This document shows positions 51,247 to 61,349 of a stretch of 64,000 nucleotides of DNA, piece after piece. The DNA comes from Bacillus vallismortis (GTDB taxonomy: Bacteria > Bacillota > Bacilli > Bacillales > Bacillaceae): the NCBI RefSeq assembly GCF_040784915.1, contig NZ_CP160797.1:308001-372000 (forward strand), given 5' to 3'. Position numbers and translations under genes: made by a program. Numbering within the stretch: position 1 is the stretch's first letter; the number at the start of each line of letters is the position of its first letter. The notes beneath the pieces are model-generated. The model had not been told where the DNA came from, did not search any database, and saw nothing but the letters and a program-made list of their open reading frames with translations.

Positions 51247-53664
51247 TTATGATGTGGTCACGACGTTTTCAAATAATTCTTTAGAGGTTTGTTTATTTTC
51301 CAAAAAGCCCTTCCACGGATCCTTGTGGACAGAGAGTGTTTCATTCATTCGGTCGTTCAGCTCCTGCCGTTTTTCCGGATCGTTTAACACGGATTGGACA
51401 TGGGATAAACCGACGCGCTCAAGCCATGCGGATGTACGCTCCAGATAGTTTGCGGTTTCGCGGTAGTATTGCAGATAAGCGCCTGCGTATTCTAAGACTT
51501 CTTCATTTGTTTTCACCTTCATCAGCAAATCGCCGGCACGTAAATGAGTTCCGCCGTTTCCGCCGACATAAAGCTCCCAGCCTCCATCAATGCCGACAAC
51601 GCCAAGGTCCTTAATGCCGGATTCCGCACAGTTTCGCGGGCAGGCAGACACGGCCATTTTCACTTTATGAGGCGTGTTCAGCCCTTCGAATTTTTTCTCA
51701 AGCGCAATGCCCAGTGCCATGGAGTCTTGCGTGCCGAAGCGGCAGAATTGCTCGCCTACGCACGTTTTTACTGTGCGGAGCGTTTTCCCGTACGCGTAGC
51801 CTGACGGCATATCGAGATCTTTCCATACCCTCGGAAGGTCTTCTTTTTTCACGCCGATGAGATCAATTCGCTGGCCGCCGGTCATTTTAACGAGCGGGAT
51901 CTCATATTTGTCGACGACATCGGCAATCTTGCGCAAATCTGTGGAGTTGGTCACGCCGCCGTACATCCGGGGCACGACTGAATATGTTCCGTCTTTTTGA
52001 ATATTGGCGTGCATTCGTTCGTTAACAAAGCGGGAAGTCCGGTCATCTTCGTATTTGGTTGGATTGATCATGCCTAAGTAGTAGTTCAAAGCCGGCCGGC
52101 ATTTGGAACAGCCTTCTGGCGTTTTCCAGCCGAGTACGTTCATGATTTCTCTTGTATGTGACAGCCCTTTGGCTTTGATTTCTTCTACGATTTCATCTCT
52201 CGACAATGTCGTGCAGCCGCAAATCGCTTCTTTTTGCGCTGACGCATCAAAGTCTGATCCGAGTGTATGCTGGAGGATTTCTTCTACGAGTGGTTTACAG
52301 CCTCCGCATGAACGGGATGCACCGGTGCATGCTTTGATCTCGTCCGTTGACGAGCAGCCTTTTTCCTGTATGGCTTGAATAATCGCACCTTTTGACACGC
52401 CGTTACAGCCGCAGATGATTTCATCGTCGCTCATCGCCGCGGTAATGCTTGTGCCTGCTTCTTGGTTGAGAGGCTGTAAGATTGATATTTTAGAGGTTTC
52501 AGTGATGTCGGCTTCTTTTTGAATCATAGAAAACAGGCGATTGCCTTCGCTGCTGTCGCCGAATAAAACAGCACCGACAATTTGATTGCCCCTCAGGACG
52601 ATTTTTTTATAGATGCCGTCCTGCTCATCGAAGACTTTAACTGCTTTTTTCTCCTCTGATTCATCAAAGTCACCGGCAGAGAAGACCTCGACGCCTGATA
52701 CCTTTAACTGAGTGGAGAGAACGGAGCCTTCATACGGTTTTGTTTCGATGCCGCACATATGCTTCGCCAGCACTTTTGCCTGTTCATAGAGCGGCGCCAC
52801 GAGCCCGTATGCGATCCCCCGATGCTCAGCGCATTCGCCGACCGCATAAATGTGCGGGATTTCAGTTTCCATATAATCGTTGACGATGATTCCGCGGTTC
52901 ACCGGAATGCCGCTTTCGGCTCCGAGCGCTGTATTCGGGCGGATGCCTACGGCCATGACGACTAAATCTGCTTCAATGCTTGTGCCGTCTGTGAAGCGGA
53001 GGCCTTCAACACGGCCATCACCGATAATCTCTTCGGTTTGTTTTTCAAGCAAGAATGTCATTCCTTGTTTTTCTAGCTCGTTTTGCAGCAGGCGTCCCGC
53101 CGCTGCATCAAGCTGTCGTTCCATCAAAAATGGCGCGAGGTGGATGACGGATACCTCCATGCCGAGATTCAGCAGTCCGCGGGCGGCTTCTAAACCGAGC
53201 AGGCCTCCTCCGATGACGGCTGCTTTTTTATATTGTTTTGACGCGGCGAGCATCGTGTCTGTATCTTTTATGTCCCGGAAAGCGGTGACGCCTTTTTTGT
53301 CTGCGCCCGGAATCGGAAGGATAAAAGGGACAGAGCCTGTCGCCAGAATCAATTCGTCATAAGGCTGGATTCTGTCTGCATCTGTGATGACCGTTTTGTT
53401 TTCCGGGTCCACCTTGATGACTGTTTCATTTGTATACAATTGAATATTGTTTTCTTCGTACCAGTCCCAATCATTTAACGTAATATCTTTAATGTCGGTA
53501 TCGCCTTGAAGCACTTTTGACAAAAGGATTCGGTTGTAATTGGGATGCGGTTCGGCACCGAAAATTGTGATCTGAAACTCGTCTTTTGCAACACTCAGTA
53601 TCTCTTCAATGGCTCTTACCCCGGCCATTCCGTTTCCAACAAGAACTAGTTGTTTTTTTCCCAT
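51247..53664 (-). CDS. nasD: Assimilatory nitrite reductase large subunit
   Basis: This 805-residue NirB-type enzyme reduces nitrite to ammonium with NADH. In order it has an FAD/NAD-binding domain ([26 protein letters not shown]), two BFD-like [2Fe-2S] domains (CGCNGVSK...[14 protein letters not shown]...CSKCRP), and a C-terminal sirohaem/[4Fe-4S] reductase with CVGEQFC and CPRNC. NasE and NasF serve it. The 120-bp upstream gap carries TnrA- and NsrR-like sites, so it probably has a second promoter besides that of nasB. Confidence 0.97.
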   Translation of the reverse strand: MGKKQLVLVGNGMAGVRAIEEILSVAKDEFQITIFGAEPHPNYNRILLSKVLQGDTDIKDITLNDWDWYEENNIQLYTNETVIKVDPENKTVITDADRIQPYDELILATGSVPFILPIPGADKKGVTAFRDIKDTDTMLAASKQYKKAAVIGGGLLGLEAARGLLNLGMEVSVIHLAPFLMERQLDAAAGRLLQNELEKQGMTFLLEKQTEEIIGDGRVEGLRFTDGTSIEADLVVMAVGIRPNTALGAESGIPVNRGIIVNDYMETEIPHIYAVGECAEHRGIAYGLVAPLYEQAKVLAKHMCGIETKPYEGSVLSTQLKVSGVEVFSAGDFDESEEKKAVKVFDEQDGIYKKIVLRGNQIVGAVLFGDSSEGNRLFSMIQKEADITETSKISILQPLNQEAGTSITAAMSDDEIICGCNGVSKGAIIQAIQEKGCSSTDEIKACTGASRSCGGCKPLVEEILQHTLGSDFDASAQKEAICGCTTLSRDEIVEEIKAKGLSHTREIMNVLGWKTPEGCSKCRPALNYYLGMINPTKYEDDRTSRFVNERMHANIQKDGTYSVVPRMYGGVTNSTDLRKIADVVDKYEIPLVKMTGGQRIDLIGVKKEDLPRVWKDLDMPSGYAYGKTLRTVKTCVGEQFCRFGTQDSMALGIALEKKFEGLNTPHKVKMAVSACPRNCAESGIKDLGVVGIDGGWELYVGGNGGTHLRAGDLLMKVKTNEEVLEYAGAYLQYYRETANYLERTSAWLERVGLSHVQSVLNDPEKRQELNDRMNETLSVHKDPWKGFLENKQTSKELFENVVTTS

Positions 53665-53715
53665 CAGATGATCCGCTCCTTATCAATGTTTTTTCCAGCG
53701 TAGCACAGCAAAAAG

Positions 53716-53732
53716 GAATATTTAAGATACAT
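53716..53732 (-). promoter_or_regulatory. NsrR class I site upstream of nasD
   Basis: Read on the minus strand the site is ATGTATCTTAAATATTC. It matches, from memory, 15 of 17 positions of the NsrR consensus ATRTATYTTAAATATAT that controls nasD and hmp in response to nitric oxide. Confidence 0.65.
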
Positions 53733-53748
53733 GTTATAAAATGTAACA
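53732..53748. promoter_or_regulatory. TnrA box upstream of nasD
   Basis: TGTTATAAAATGTAACA fits the TnrA/GlnR pattern TGTNA-N7-TNACA with the A/T centre. It gives nasD a nitrogen-limitation input separate from the nasA/nasB site. Confidence 0.7.
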
Positions 53749-53784
53749 AAATATACGAAAAGTTCTAAAAATTTTATGAAAAAT

Positions 53785-55917
53785 TTAAAAAGGTCTGATT
53801 CGGACGGCGCATACTTTGAAACCGGGCATTTTACAGGCTGGATCTAAGGCTTCGCCGATTAAATCATTCACATTTTGAGCATCTGCCCAATGAATGGGAA
53901 CAAAAACGGTGTCTTTTCTGATTTGTTCCGATAATTTGCTGCGGACGGTGATGCTTCCCCGCGGGGATTCTATTTTTACGAGCACACGGTCTTCAATATG
54001 GAAGGACGCCGCTGTTTGCGGATGAATTTCCATAAACGATTCAAAATGTCTCGCGGCAAGGGCGGCGCTTTTTCTCGTTTGAACGCCTGTTAAGTAGTGA
54101 GACATGACTCGGCCTGTCGTTAAATAAAGCGGATAATCGGCAGTCGGCTTCTCTTTTGGAACGGCCGGGTCGTTTGGAATCACACTTAGTGCCGCTTTTT
54201 GATCCGGATGGGCGAATGAGTCCGCAAACAAGCGCCCGGTTCCGGGGTGATCAGCTTCGGGACACGGCCAATGAATGCCGCCTTCACGTTTGAGTCTGTC
54301 GTATGTGATGCCCGAATAATCGGCAATCCCGCCTCGGCTCGCTTCTCTCAATTCATTAAAAATATCCTTAGCTGACGTGTAAGAAAAGTAGCGGCCTTTC
54401 CCGAGAGCGGATGCGATGTCACAAATAATCTGCCAATCATGCTTTGTTTCACCGGGACATGGCCGGGTTGCTTCTCTTAATGTCACGCGGCCTTCGACAT
54501 TTGTCATGGTGCCCTCATCTTCTAAATAAGAGGAGGCGGGCAAAATCACATCTGCGTATGCCGCAGTCTCAGACATAAACAAATCGATCGCAACAAAGAA
54601 TGTCAGTTTTCTCAGAGCTTTTTTTACGAAATTTGCATTTGGGCTGGAGACAGCAGGGTTGGAGCACATAAGGAACAGTCCTTTGATGTCGCCGTCATTG
54701 ATTTTTTCTATCATTTCATAGGCCGAGACACCTTTTCGAGGGAGTTTATCCTGATGAATTCCCCACACTTTCGCAATATGCGCGCGGTGTTGTTCATTTT
54801 CGATAGAACGGTAGCCCGGAAGCTGATCGGCTTTTTGTCCATGCTCTCTTGCGCCTTGTCCGTTGCCTTGTCCGGTGATCGCCCCGTAGCCCGAATAAGG
54901 TTTGCCGATTTTTCCTGTGATCAGCACCATGTTTAAAAAGCCCTTTACAGCCGCTGTTCCATCGGTTTGCTGTTCAATCCCGCGCGCCGTAAACAGCATG
55001 CCGGACGTTTCCTTGGCAAACTTTACAGCGGCTTTTCGCATGTGCGCCAGCGGGACACTTGTCTGATCAGTGATATCATTCAGGCTCAACGTGTTAGTAT
55101 GCTTCCTCAGCTCCTCGAAACCGTTTGTTCGTGATCGAATGAAATCAGTGTTTACGAGCTGTTCGTCGATGATGATTTTGACGAGACCGTTGGCAAGGGC
55201 AGCGTCTGTGCCGGGCTTGATTTTCAGATGAAGATCGGCGATTTTTGTTGTCGGTGTTTCGCGCGGATCAATAGCAATGATGTAAGCGCCGTTTTCCTTC
55301 GCTTTTTCAAAGTACGGCATCATCGTAGGCTGGCATTCCGCGATATTGGTGCCGGCCAAAATGATCACACGGGTGTGGGGGATGTCTGATAAGGGATTCG
55401 TTAAACCTCTGTCCGCACCGAATGTTTGATTGGCTGCGGTTGAAGCGGCGGACATACATAGCCTCCCATTGTAGTCGATATATTTTGTCTGTAAGCCAAC
55501 CCGTGCGAACTTCCCTAACAAATACGCCTCTTCATTCGTAATTGAGGCGCTTCCGTATACAGCCAGGGCGTCATGGCCGTGTTCTGCTTGAATCATCGTC
55601 ACTTGGTCTTTGATGTGATTCAGTGCTTCTTCCCAGGAAACAGGCAGAAATTCGCCGTTTTTCTTCAGCAGCGGCCGGGTGATGCGGGAGGAGTTCAAGG
55701 CATGCTGGTGGGCGTTCATGCCCTTCAGGCATAACCGGCCCTGTGTCGTAGGGTTATCAATCCCGATCGCTGTGTACTTTTTCCGCGTGACGATGGTTTG
55801 TTCCACGAGCTGCATTTTGCACTGCATACTGCAAAACGGGCATTGGGTGTCATACGTTTTTTCTGATTGGATGTCTTGCTGTTTATCACGGAAATATCTA
55901 AGCAGTCGTTCAGTCAA
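53785..55917 (-). CDS. nasC: Assimilatory nitrate reductase catalytic subunit
   Basis: This 710-residue molybdopterin oxidoreductase reduces nitrate to nitrite in the cytoplasm. N-terminal Cys residues CPFCSMQC and, later, GRLCLKG hold a [4Fe-4S] cluster. Molybdopterin-binding blocks include IILAGTNIAECQPTM, ARGIEQQTDG and the C-terminal domain LTTGRVMSHYLTG. No Tat signal is seen, as expected for an assimilatory enzyme. It begins 6 bp after nasB. Confidence 0.96.
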   Translation of the reverse strand: MTERLLRYFRDKQQDIQSEKTYDTQCPFCSMQCKMQLVEQTIVTRKKYTAIGIDNPTTQGRLCLKGMNAHQHALNSSRITRPLLKKNGEFLPVSWEEALNHIKDQVTMIQAEHGHDALAVYGSASITNEEAYLLGKFARVGLQTKYIDYNGRLCMSAASTAANQTFGADRGLTNPLSDIPHTRVIILAGTNIAECQPTMMPYFEKAKENGAYIIAIDPRETPTTKIADLHLKIKPGTDAALANGLVKIIIDEQLVNTDFIRSRTNGFEELRKHTNTLSLNDITDQTSVPLAHMRKAAVKFAKETSGMLFTARGIEQQTDGTAAVKGFLNMVLITGKIGKPYSGYGAITGQGNGQGAREHGQKADQLPGYRSIENEQHRAHIAKVWGIHQDKLPRKGVSAYEMIEKINDGDIKGLFLMCSNPAVSSPNANFVKKALRKLTFFVAIDLFMSETAAYADVILPASSYLEDEGTMTNVEGRVTLREATRPCPGETKHDWQIICDIASALGKGRYFSYTSAKDIFNELREASRGGIADYSGITYDRLKREGGIHWPCPEADHPGTGRLFADSFAHPDQKAALSVIPNDPAVPKEKPTADYPLYLTTGRVMSHYLTGVQTRKSAALAARHFESFMEIHPQTAASFHIEDRVLVKIESPRGSITVRSKLSEQIRKDTVFVPIHWADAQNVNDLIGEALDPACKMPGFKVCAVRIRPF

Positions 55918-55923
55918 AATGCC

Positions 55924-58239
55924 TCATCCTTTCTTATGTGCGCCAGCCTGTATGGGCGGGTTTTGAATCAGTGACAGGTCAGTTTGGAGGTTTTCCAGAA
56001 GCTGTGTCCCAAGGTCCTCTTCAAATAGCACTTCTCTGATATGAACGATCCCGAGACGGTCCATCCACTGATGAACGGCTTCTAAGTAATGAGCCGTTTC
56101 ACGGTAATACTGAACCAGTCCTTTGATCATGCCGGCAGTGCTGTCTGCGCTGTCTGTCACACAAAACAGAGCTCCGGAACGGGCATGAGTTCCCCGGACG
56201 CCGCCGATGTAAATGTCCCAGCCAGCTTGCGTTCGAATCGCGCCGACATCTTGTATGGCGGCATCGGTGCAGTCTGTTTCACATGATAAGCTGATAGACA
56301 TGGAAGCGGGCATGGAAAGCATCTCAAGATGTCTTTCAATCTGGGCTGCCAGCTGCTGAATCGACCGGTTTTGCCCGCATGTACATGCTTTGACACTTTG
56401 CAGCGCGCGACGGTGTTCATGGGTGCAAACGGGCATTTTTAGGTCTTCTTTGATGTTCGGGAGATCCGCAGGCTTGATCCCGGAAAGCTTCAGTCTTTGG
56501 CTGTGAGTGATGGATACGTCAGGGATGCTGTATGCTTCGATGATGTCGGCGATGTTTCTTAGCTGCTCCGCGTTTGTCATCCCGCCGTACATTTGCGGTA
56601 TGAGGATGCATGTGTCTTCTGAGGATGATTCCGGCTGAACAAAACCGGCATGCAGCTTTTCCAGATAGTATTGAATCGCCGGGACACATTTGCGGCATCC
56701 GTTTTTCGTTTTCCAGCCAAGCTGGCTCATCGCTTCTGCAGGATCAGTGAATGGTCTGCGCTGAAGCTCAGCAATGATGTCGTCTTCCGTCAAATCGGTG
56801 CATGCGCAAAATGCAGGTGAACCGGCGGGCTCTGTATATTCGCCGCTGGCCATGTACCTCAAAAAGTCTTCAACAAGCGGCTTGCATCCTCCGCAGGAGC
56901 CGGATGCTTTGGTGCAGTGTTTGACATCCTCAACAGTTGTTAAGCCTTTCGTGTGCACCGCTTCTTCAATCGCGCCTTTCGTCACTGAGCTGCATTGGCA
57001 AATCGTTTCACTGGAGGGCATGGATTCAAATAATCTGCCGGTTTTCTCCGGTTCGATGATCTGCTTTTTGACAATGGAGATATCTCGTTGTTTGAGCAGG
57101 CTGTCGAGAAGCCGCTGCTTGTCACGTGTGTCTCCGAACAAAATAACGCCGGCCGGTTTGTCATCCTCAAAGAGTGCTTTTTTATAGATGCCTGCTTGTT
57201 CATCGTAGATGTTAATACTCGTCGTGCGTTCATCTTCGTGAACTTTTCCGGCTGACCACACATCAATTCCGGCTATTTTTAAAGCGGCAGATGGTGATGA
57301 GCCTTGATATCCTTCGCACGGAACGCCGCAAATATGTTTGGCGAGAACGTTTCCCTGTTCATAAAGGGGTGCCGCCAAGCCGTACACCGTTCCGTTATGC
57401 TCGGCGCATTCCCCGATTGCAAACACATTCGGTTCGCTCGTCTGCATGCAGTCATTCACGATGATCCCGCGGTTCACTTTGATTCCGGCGGATACAGCTA
57501 ATTCAATATTCGGCCTCACGCCAGCCGCCATCACAATCAAGTCTGCTTTCAGTGAAGAGCCGTCTTTAAAACGGACGCCGTCTGCCCGCGCGGCACCAGA
57601 AATAGATACGGTTTCTTTCTCCAAAAGAAAGGTTAAGCCTTTCCGTTCCAGCTCCGTCTGCAGCAGCCGCGACGCGGTGTGATCGAGCTGTTTTTGCATG
57701 ATGGCGGAGGAGTGGTGAATGACGCTGACATCCATGCCGAGATGCTTTAACCCGACTGCAGCTTCCAGCCCTAATAAGCCGGCTCCGATCACCGCTGCTT
57801 TTTGATGGTGTTCGGCCATGCTCATCAACGCTTGGCAGTCTTCTATTGTCCGAAATCCATAGACGCCTTCTTTGTCCGCCCCGGGAATGGGGAGAATATG
57901 GGGGAAGGAGCCTGTTGCCAGAATGAGTTTGTCATAAGAAAGGGTTCGTTTGCGATCCGTGATGACCCGCTGCTGATCTGTATCAATTTGAACAACCGTT
58001 TCGCCCGCGTAAAGGGTAATCCCGTGCTTGGCGTACCAATCCTTGCTGTTCAGTGTAATGTCATCGAGTGACGCCTCCCCCTGCAAAACAGAGGATAAGA
58101 GAATCCGATTGTAGTTGGGATGCGGTTCGCTTCCGAAAATGACAATCTCAAACATTTGGCGATTCAGCTTTAAGACTTCTTCAATACAGCGGATGCCGGC
58201 CATTCCGTTTCCTGCCAACACCAGTCTTTGTTTCTTCAT
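55924..58239 (-). CDS. nasB: Nitrate reductase electron-transfer subunit
   Basis: This 771-residue flavoprotein carries electrons from NADH to NasC. It is a paralogue of NasD, with the same FAD/NAD domain ([26 protein letters not shown]) and two BFD-like [2Fe-2S] domains (CQCSSVTK...CGGCKP; CACTDLTE...CRKCVP). The C-terminal reductase domain is still there but its sirohaem ligands are altered: CTCGQNR replaces CVGEQFC and CETDC replaces CPRNC. It is the first gene of the leftward operon, divergent from nasA. Confidence 0.95.
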   Translation of the reverse strand: MKKQRLVLAGNGMAGIRCIEEVLKLNRQMFEIVIFGSEPHPNYNRILLSSVLQGEASLDDITLNSKDWYAKHGITLYAGETVVQIDTDQQRVITDRKRTLSYDKLILATGSFPHILPIPGADKEGVYGFRTIEDCQALMSMAEHHQKAAVIGAGLLGLEAAVGLKHLGMDVSVIHHSSAIMQKQLDHTASRLLQTELERKGLTFLLEKETVSISGAARADGVRFKDGSSLKADLIVMAAGVRPNIELAVSAGIKVNRGIIVNDCMQTSEPNVFAIGECAEHNGTVYGLAAPLYEQGNVLAKHICGVPCEGYQGSSPSAALKIAGIDVWSAGKVHEDERTTSINIYDEQAGIYKKALFEDDKPAGVILFGDTRDKQRLLDSLLKQRDISIVKKQIIEPEKTGRLFESMPSSETICQCSSVTKGAIEEAVHTKGLTTVEDVKHCTKASGSCGGCKPLVEDFLRYMASGEYTEPAGSPAFCACTDLTEDDIIAELQRRPFTDPAEAMSQLGWKTKNGCRKCVPAIQYYLEKLHAGFVQPESSSEDTCILIPQMYGGMTNAEQLRNIADIIEAYSIPDVSITHSQRLKLSGIKPADLPNIKEDLKMPVCTHEHRRALQSVKACTCGQNRSIQQLAAQIERHLEMLSMPASMSISLSCETDCTDAAIQDVGAIRTQAGWDIYIGGVRGTHARSGALFCVTDSADSTAGMIKGLVQYYRETAHYLEAVHQWMDRLGIVHIREVLFEEDLGTQLLENLQTDLSLIQNPPIQAGAHKKG

Positions 58240-58320
58240 GTACCAGACCTCCTTTATTGCAGCGTGTAAGTTTTCTCTTATTAAAAATTATGTCAAAATG
58301 CTTTGTTAACGCATTAAACG

Positions 58321-58337
58321 TGTCACAAAAGCTTACA
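58321..58337. promoter_or_regulatory. TnrA box between nasB and nasA
   Basis: TGTCACAAAAGCTTACA fits TGTNA-N7-TNACA. It lies about 48 bp upstream of the start site implied by TATATC at 58365-58370, the normal activating position, and can serve both divergent promoters during nitrogen limitation. Confidence 0.8.
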
Positions 58338-58419
58338 CATGTCTTTTCTAGAAAAAAATGCTCATATATCCTTAATTCAGAAAATTTAAAATAATCGAGG
58401 GTCAAGAAAGGGGAATCTT

Positions 58420-59625
58420 ATGAAGCTGTCGGAACTGAAAACTAGCGGTCATCCACTCACTTTACTCTGTTCCTTTTTATACTTTGATGTGAGTTTTATG
58501 ATATGGGTTATGCTTGGGGCACTGGGGGTTTATATTTCTCAGGATTTTGGCCTGTCTCCTTTTGAGAAAGGGCTTGTGGTGGCCGTGCCGATTTTAGCAG
58601 GATCTGTGTTTCGTATCCTTCTCGGTATTTTAACGGATAGAATCGGACCGAAAAAAACGGCAGTGGTCGGGATGCTGGTGACAATGATTCCGCTGCTGTG
58701 GGGGACATTTGGCGGCCGTTCGCTGCCTGAGCTGTATGCCATCGGGATTCTGCTTGGCGTGGCGGGGGCAAGCTTTGCCGTTGCGCTGCCTATGGCAAGC
58801 CGGTGGTATCCGCCTCATTTGCAGGGGCTTGCGATGGGGATCGCTGGCGCGGGGAACAGCGGCACTTTGTTTGCAACCCTGTTTGGCCCGCGTCTTGCGG
58901 AGCAGTTCGGCTGGCACATTGTCATGGGAATTGCGCTTATTCCTTTGCTGATCGTCTTTATTCTTTTTGTATCCATTGCAAAGGATTCTCCTGCACAGCC
59001 GGCGCCGCAGCCGCTCAAAAACTACCTGCATGTGTTCGGGCAGAAGGAAACATGGTTTTTCTGCCTGCTGTACAGCGTCACATTCGGGGGATTTGTCGGA
59101 CTATCAAGCTTTTTATCTATTTTCTTCGTCGATCAATACCAGCTGTCAAAAATTCACGCGGGCGATTTTGTTACATTATGTGTGGCGGCGGGGAGTTTTT
59201 TCCGGCCTGTCGGGGGCTGGATTTCAGATCGTGTCGGCGGCACAAAAGTGCTTTCTGTCTTGTTTGTCGTCGTGGCCCTGTGCATGGCCGGGGTCAGCAG
59301 CCTGCCGTCTCTTTCGATGGTCATCGTTCTTTTGTTTGTCGGCATGATGGGGCTCGGAATGGGCAACGGGGCAGTATTCCAGCTCGTGCCGCAGCGCTTC
59401 CGCAAAGAAATCGGCATGGTGACGGGAATCGTCGGCGCGGCCGGCGGCATAGGAGGTTTTTTCCTGCCGAACATCTTAGGGTCGCTAAAACAGATGACAG
59501 GCTCATATGCTATCGGATTTATTACATTTTCCTGTATCGCACTGCTGGCGTTTGCGCTCGTGCTTGCCGCAGGCTATTACTGGAGAAAAAGCTGGAGCGC
59601 GGAAAGCAGCCCGGCGGATGTTTAG
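58420..59625 (+). CDS. nasA: Nitrate transporter, NNP family MFS
   Basis: This 401-residue transporter of about twelve helices imports nitrate. The nitrate-signature glycine motifs of NNP transporters appear in helix 5 ([16 protein letters not shown]) and helix 11 ([15 protein letters not shown]), and motif A is [14 protein letters not shown] 58420 follows AAAGGGG. It is divergent from nasBCDEF and shares its TnrA site. Confidence 0.95.
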   Translation: MKLSELKTSGHPLTLLCSFLYFDVSFMIWVMLGALGVYISQDFGLSPFEKGLVVAVPILAGSVFRILLGILTDRIGPKKTAVVGMLVTMIPLLWGTFGGRSLPELYAIGILLGVAGASFAVALPMASRWYPPHLQGLAMGIAGAGNSGTLFATLFGPRLAEQFGWHIVMGIALIPLLIVFILFVSIAKDSPAQPAPQPLKNYLHVFGQKETWFFCLLYSVTFGGFVGLSSFLSIFFVDQYQLSKIHAGDFVTLCVAAGSFFRPVGGWISDRVGGTKVLSVLFVVVALCMAGVSSLPSLSMVIVLLFVGMMGLGMGNGAVFQLVPQRFRKEIGMVTGIVGAAGGIGGFFLPNILGSLKQMTGSYAIGFITFSCIALLAFALVLAAGYYWRKSWSAESSPADV

Positions 59626-59634
59626 ATTTTCACG

Positions 59635-59660
59635 GATACGCATTTGTGCGTGTCTTTTTT
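59635..59660 (+). terminator. Terminator of nasA
   Basis: GATACGCA and TGCGTGTC form an 8-bp stem with one wobble and a four-base loop, followed by six T residues. Confidence 0.85.
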
Positions 59661-59697
59661 ATTTTCTCTTGATTTTAATCGCTGAACCGATCAAAAT

Positions 59698-59718
59698 AAA
59701 TAGTAATTATTACGATTT
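59698..59718. promoter_or_regulatory. Zur box of folE2
   Basis: Nineteen of the 20 defined positions match the Zur operator (left half AAATAGTAAT, right half ATTACGATTT). It lies 20 bp before the folE2 start, so zinc sufficiency should repress the gene. Confidence 0.92.
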
Positions 59719-59737
59719 GTTGAGAGGGGTTTTCTGA

Positions 59738-60652
59738 TTGAATCAACACACGCTGCTGCCGGAAAAACCGGAGCGTCTTCAATACTTTGGGTCGGTCAGT
59801 CCGATGAAAGGCGAAAAACCTGTAGAAAAAGAGAAAATGAAGGATTTGCAAAATATCAGGAAGGATTATTTTTTTGACATTCAGCATGTAGGTGTCGCTA
59901 ATGTGTCCCATCCGGTCACAATCACTTCTGCCATGGCGCCTGCTGAGCAAACAACGGCTGCGAACTTTACAATGACTTGTGATTTGCGGAGAAATCAAAA
60001 GGGAATCAACATGAGCCGGTTAACAGAGCTGCTGCAAGTCTATCATCAAAACGGCTGGGTTCTCTCATTTTGCTCTCTTCAGCAATTTACGAAAGAGCTT
60101 GCAGAAAATATGGGTCAGTCATCAGCTTCAGTCGAAGTGAGGTTTCCATGGTTTTTCGAACGGAAAAGTCCGAAGCTTGAGAAATCGGGCCTGATGCATG
60201 CTGACATATTGATGTCTGTCACCTATCAAGAAGATCAGCCGTTTGAACAGCGTGCCGGCATCTCAGCGAAAGTAACGACCCTTTGCCCCTGTTCCAAGGA
60301 AATCAGTGAATACAGTGCTCATAATCAGAGGGGAACAGTCAGCATTTGGGTTGATATTCATCAGGCTGCATCGCTGCCAAGCGATTTTAAAGCCGATTTG
60401 CTTGACGCCGCGGAATCAAATGCCTCCGCGAGACTGTATCCGGTGCTGAAGCGCCCTGATGAAAAAGCCGTAACGGAAACGGCGTATGAAAACCCGAGAT
60501 TTGTTGAGGATCTCGCCCGGCTGATTGCCGCTGATTTGTATGAGCTTGAATGGGTGTCAGCCTTTGAGATTGAATGCCGCAATGAAGAATCGATCCATCT
60601 CCACGATGCCTATGCGAAGCTGCGTTTTTCGAAACAGGTGGATCAAATATGA
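59738..60652 (+). CDS. folE2: GTP cyclohydrolase IB, zinc-independent
   Basis: This 304-residue enzyme (YciA) makes dihydroneopterin triphosphate for folate synthesis when zinc is too scarce for the zinc enzyme FolE. The active-site Cys is in TLCPCSKEISEYSAHNQRG (in parts), and the metal-ligand Glu/His set includes VRFPWFFERKSP. TTG 59738 follows GAGAGGGG. The Zur box is immediately upstream, and the stop overlaps the yciB ATG by 4 bp. Confidence 0.96.
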   Translation: MNQHTLLPEKPERLQYFGSVSPMKGEKPVEKEKMKDLQNIRKDYFFDIQHVGVANVSHPVTITSAMAPAEQTTAANFTMTCDLRRNQKGINMSRLTELLQVYHQNGWVLSFCSLQQFTKELAENMGQSSASVEVRFPWFFERKSPKLEKSGLMHADILMSVTYQEDQPFEQRAGISAKVTTLCPCSKEISEYSAHNQRGTVSIWVDIHQAASLPSDFKADLLDAAESNASARLYPVLKRPDEKAVTETAYENPRFVEDLARLIAADLYELEWVSAFEIECRNEESIHLHDAYAKLRFSKQVDQI

Positions 60653-61266
60653 AACTCTCATTATTCATTGCTGCGGTCCTGATGCCGGCCTGCCTGCTGT
60701 CAGCCTGCTCTGGCCATGCGGAAGAACACGCAAGTGCCGATACAAAGAAAACGGAAGAACAAGTAAGCGCTGATAAGAAGAAAATGGAAGAGCACGCAAC
60801 GTCCGATCAAAAAACAGAAAAAACAAGCATTGATTGGACAAAGCCTTCAGGCGGTGAATACCCGGATATCAAGCAGAAGCATGTCTGGATTGATGTGGAT
60901 GTGAAAAAGCAGAAGGCTTACATCAAAGAAGAAAGCAAAACCCTATATACAATGATTGTCTCGTCAGGACTTGATCAAACAAAGGATGACGCTACGCCAA
61001 AGGGCACCTTTCATATCGAACCTGAACGGGGAGAATGGTTTTTCTCCGAAGGATATCAGGAAGGCGCGGAATACTGGGTCTCATGGAAAAACCATGGCGA
61101 ATTTTTATTTCACAGCGTGCCAATGACAAAGGATAAAAAAGTCATTGAAAAAGAAGCTGAAAAACTAGGAACGAAAGCATCTCATGGTTGTATCAGGCTG
61201 ACCATCCCGGATGCGAAATGGATATATGAAAACATCCCTGGCCATACGAAAGTTGTGATCAGCTGA
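60649..61266 (+). CDS. yciB: L,D-transpeptidase-domain lipoprotein
   Basis: This 205-residue lipoprotein has lipobox LSAC (Cys20), a hydrophilic Lys/Glu-rich linker with imperfect repeats (about residues 24-62), and a YkuD-type domain. The YkuD active-site motif SHGCIRL is present near the C-terminus, with HSVPMTKD carrying the upstream His. It may modify cell-wall peptides outside the membrane; why it is under Zur control is not known. It is translationally coupled to folE2. Confidence 0.9.
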   Translation: MKLSLFIAAVLMPACLLSACSGHAEEHASADTKKTEEQVSADKKKMEEHATSDQKTEKTSIDWTKPSGGEYPDIKQKHVWIDVDVKKQKAYIKEESKTLYTMIVSSGLDQTKDDATPKGTFHIEPERGEWFFSEGYQEGAEYWVSWKNHGEFLFHSVPMTKDKKVIEKEAEKLGTKASHGCIRLTIPDAKWIYENIPGHTKVVIS

Positions 61267-61278
61267 ATGGAAAGGTGG

Positions 61279-61307
61279 TTGACAAAAATGAAAAAAGAAC
61301 ATACGAT
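61279..61307 (+). promoter_or_regulatory. SigA promoter in front of the flavoprotein gene
   Basis: TTGACA (61279-61284) and TACGAT (61302-61307) with a 17-bp spacer make a strong promoter starting at about 61314, inside the Zur box that follows three bases later. It begins within 15 bp of the yciB stop. Confidence 0.8.
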
Positions 61308-61309
61308 TT

Positions 61310-61330
61310 AAATCGTAACAATTACGTTTT
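61310..61330. promoter_or_regulatory. Zur box of the flavoprotein-zagA promoter
   Basis: Eighteen of 20 defined Zur positions match (AAATCGTAAC, ATTACGTTTT). It covers the predicted start site, so bound Zur would block transcription. Confidence 0.9.
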
Positions 61331-61349
61331 GAAAAGAGGGGATTCTCTC

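Noticed and set aside
58803-59672. A 289-codon open frame in the +3 direction inside nasA
   Set aside because: It is fully covered by nasA, whose membrane-protein sequence is unmistakable. The alternative frame is Arg/Cys-rich with no known domain, and the length is a GC-skew shadow.
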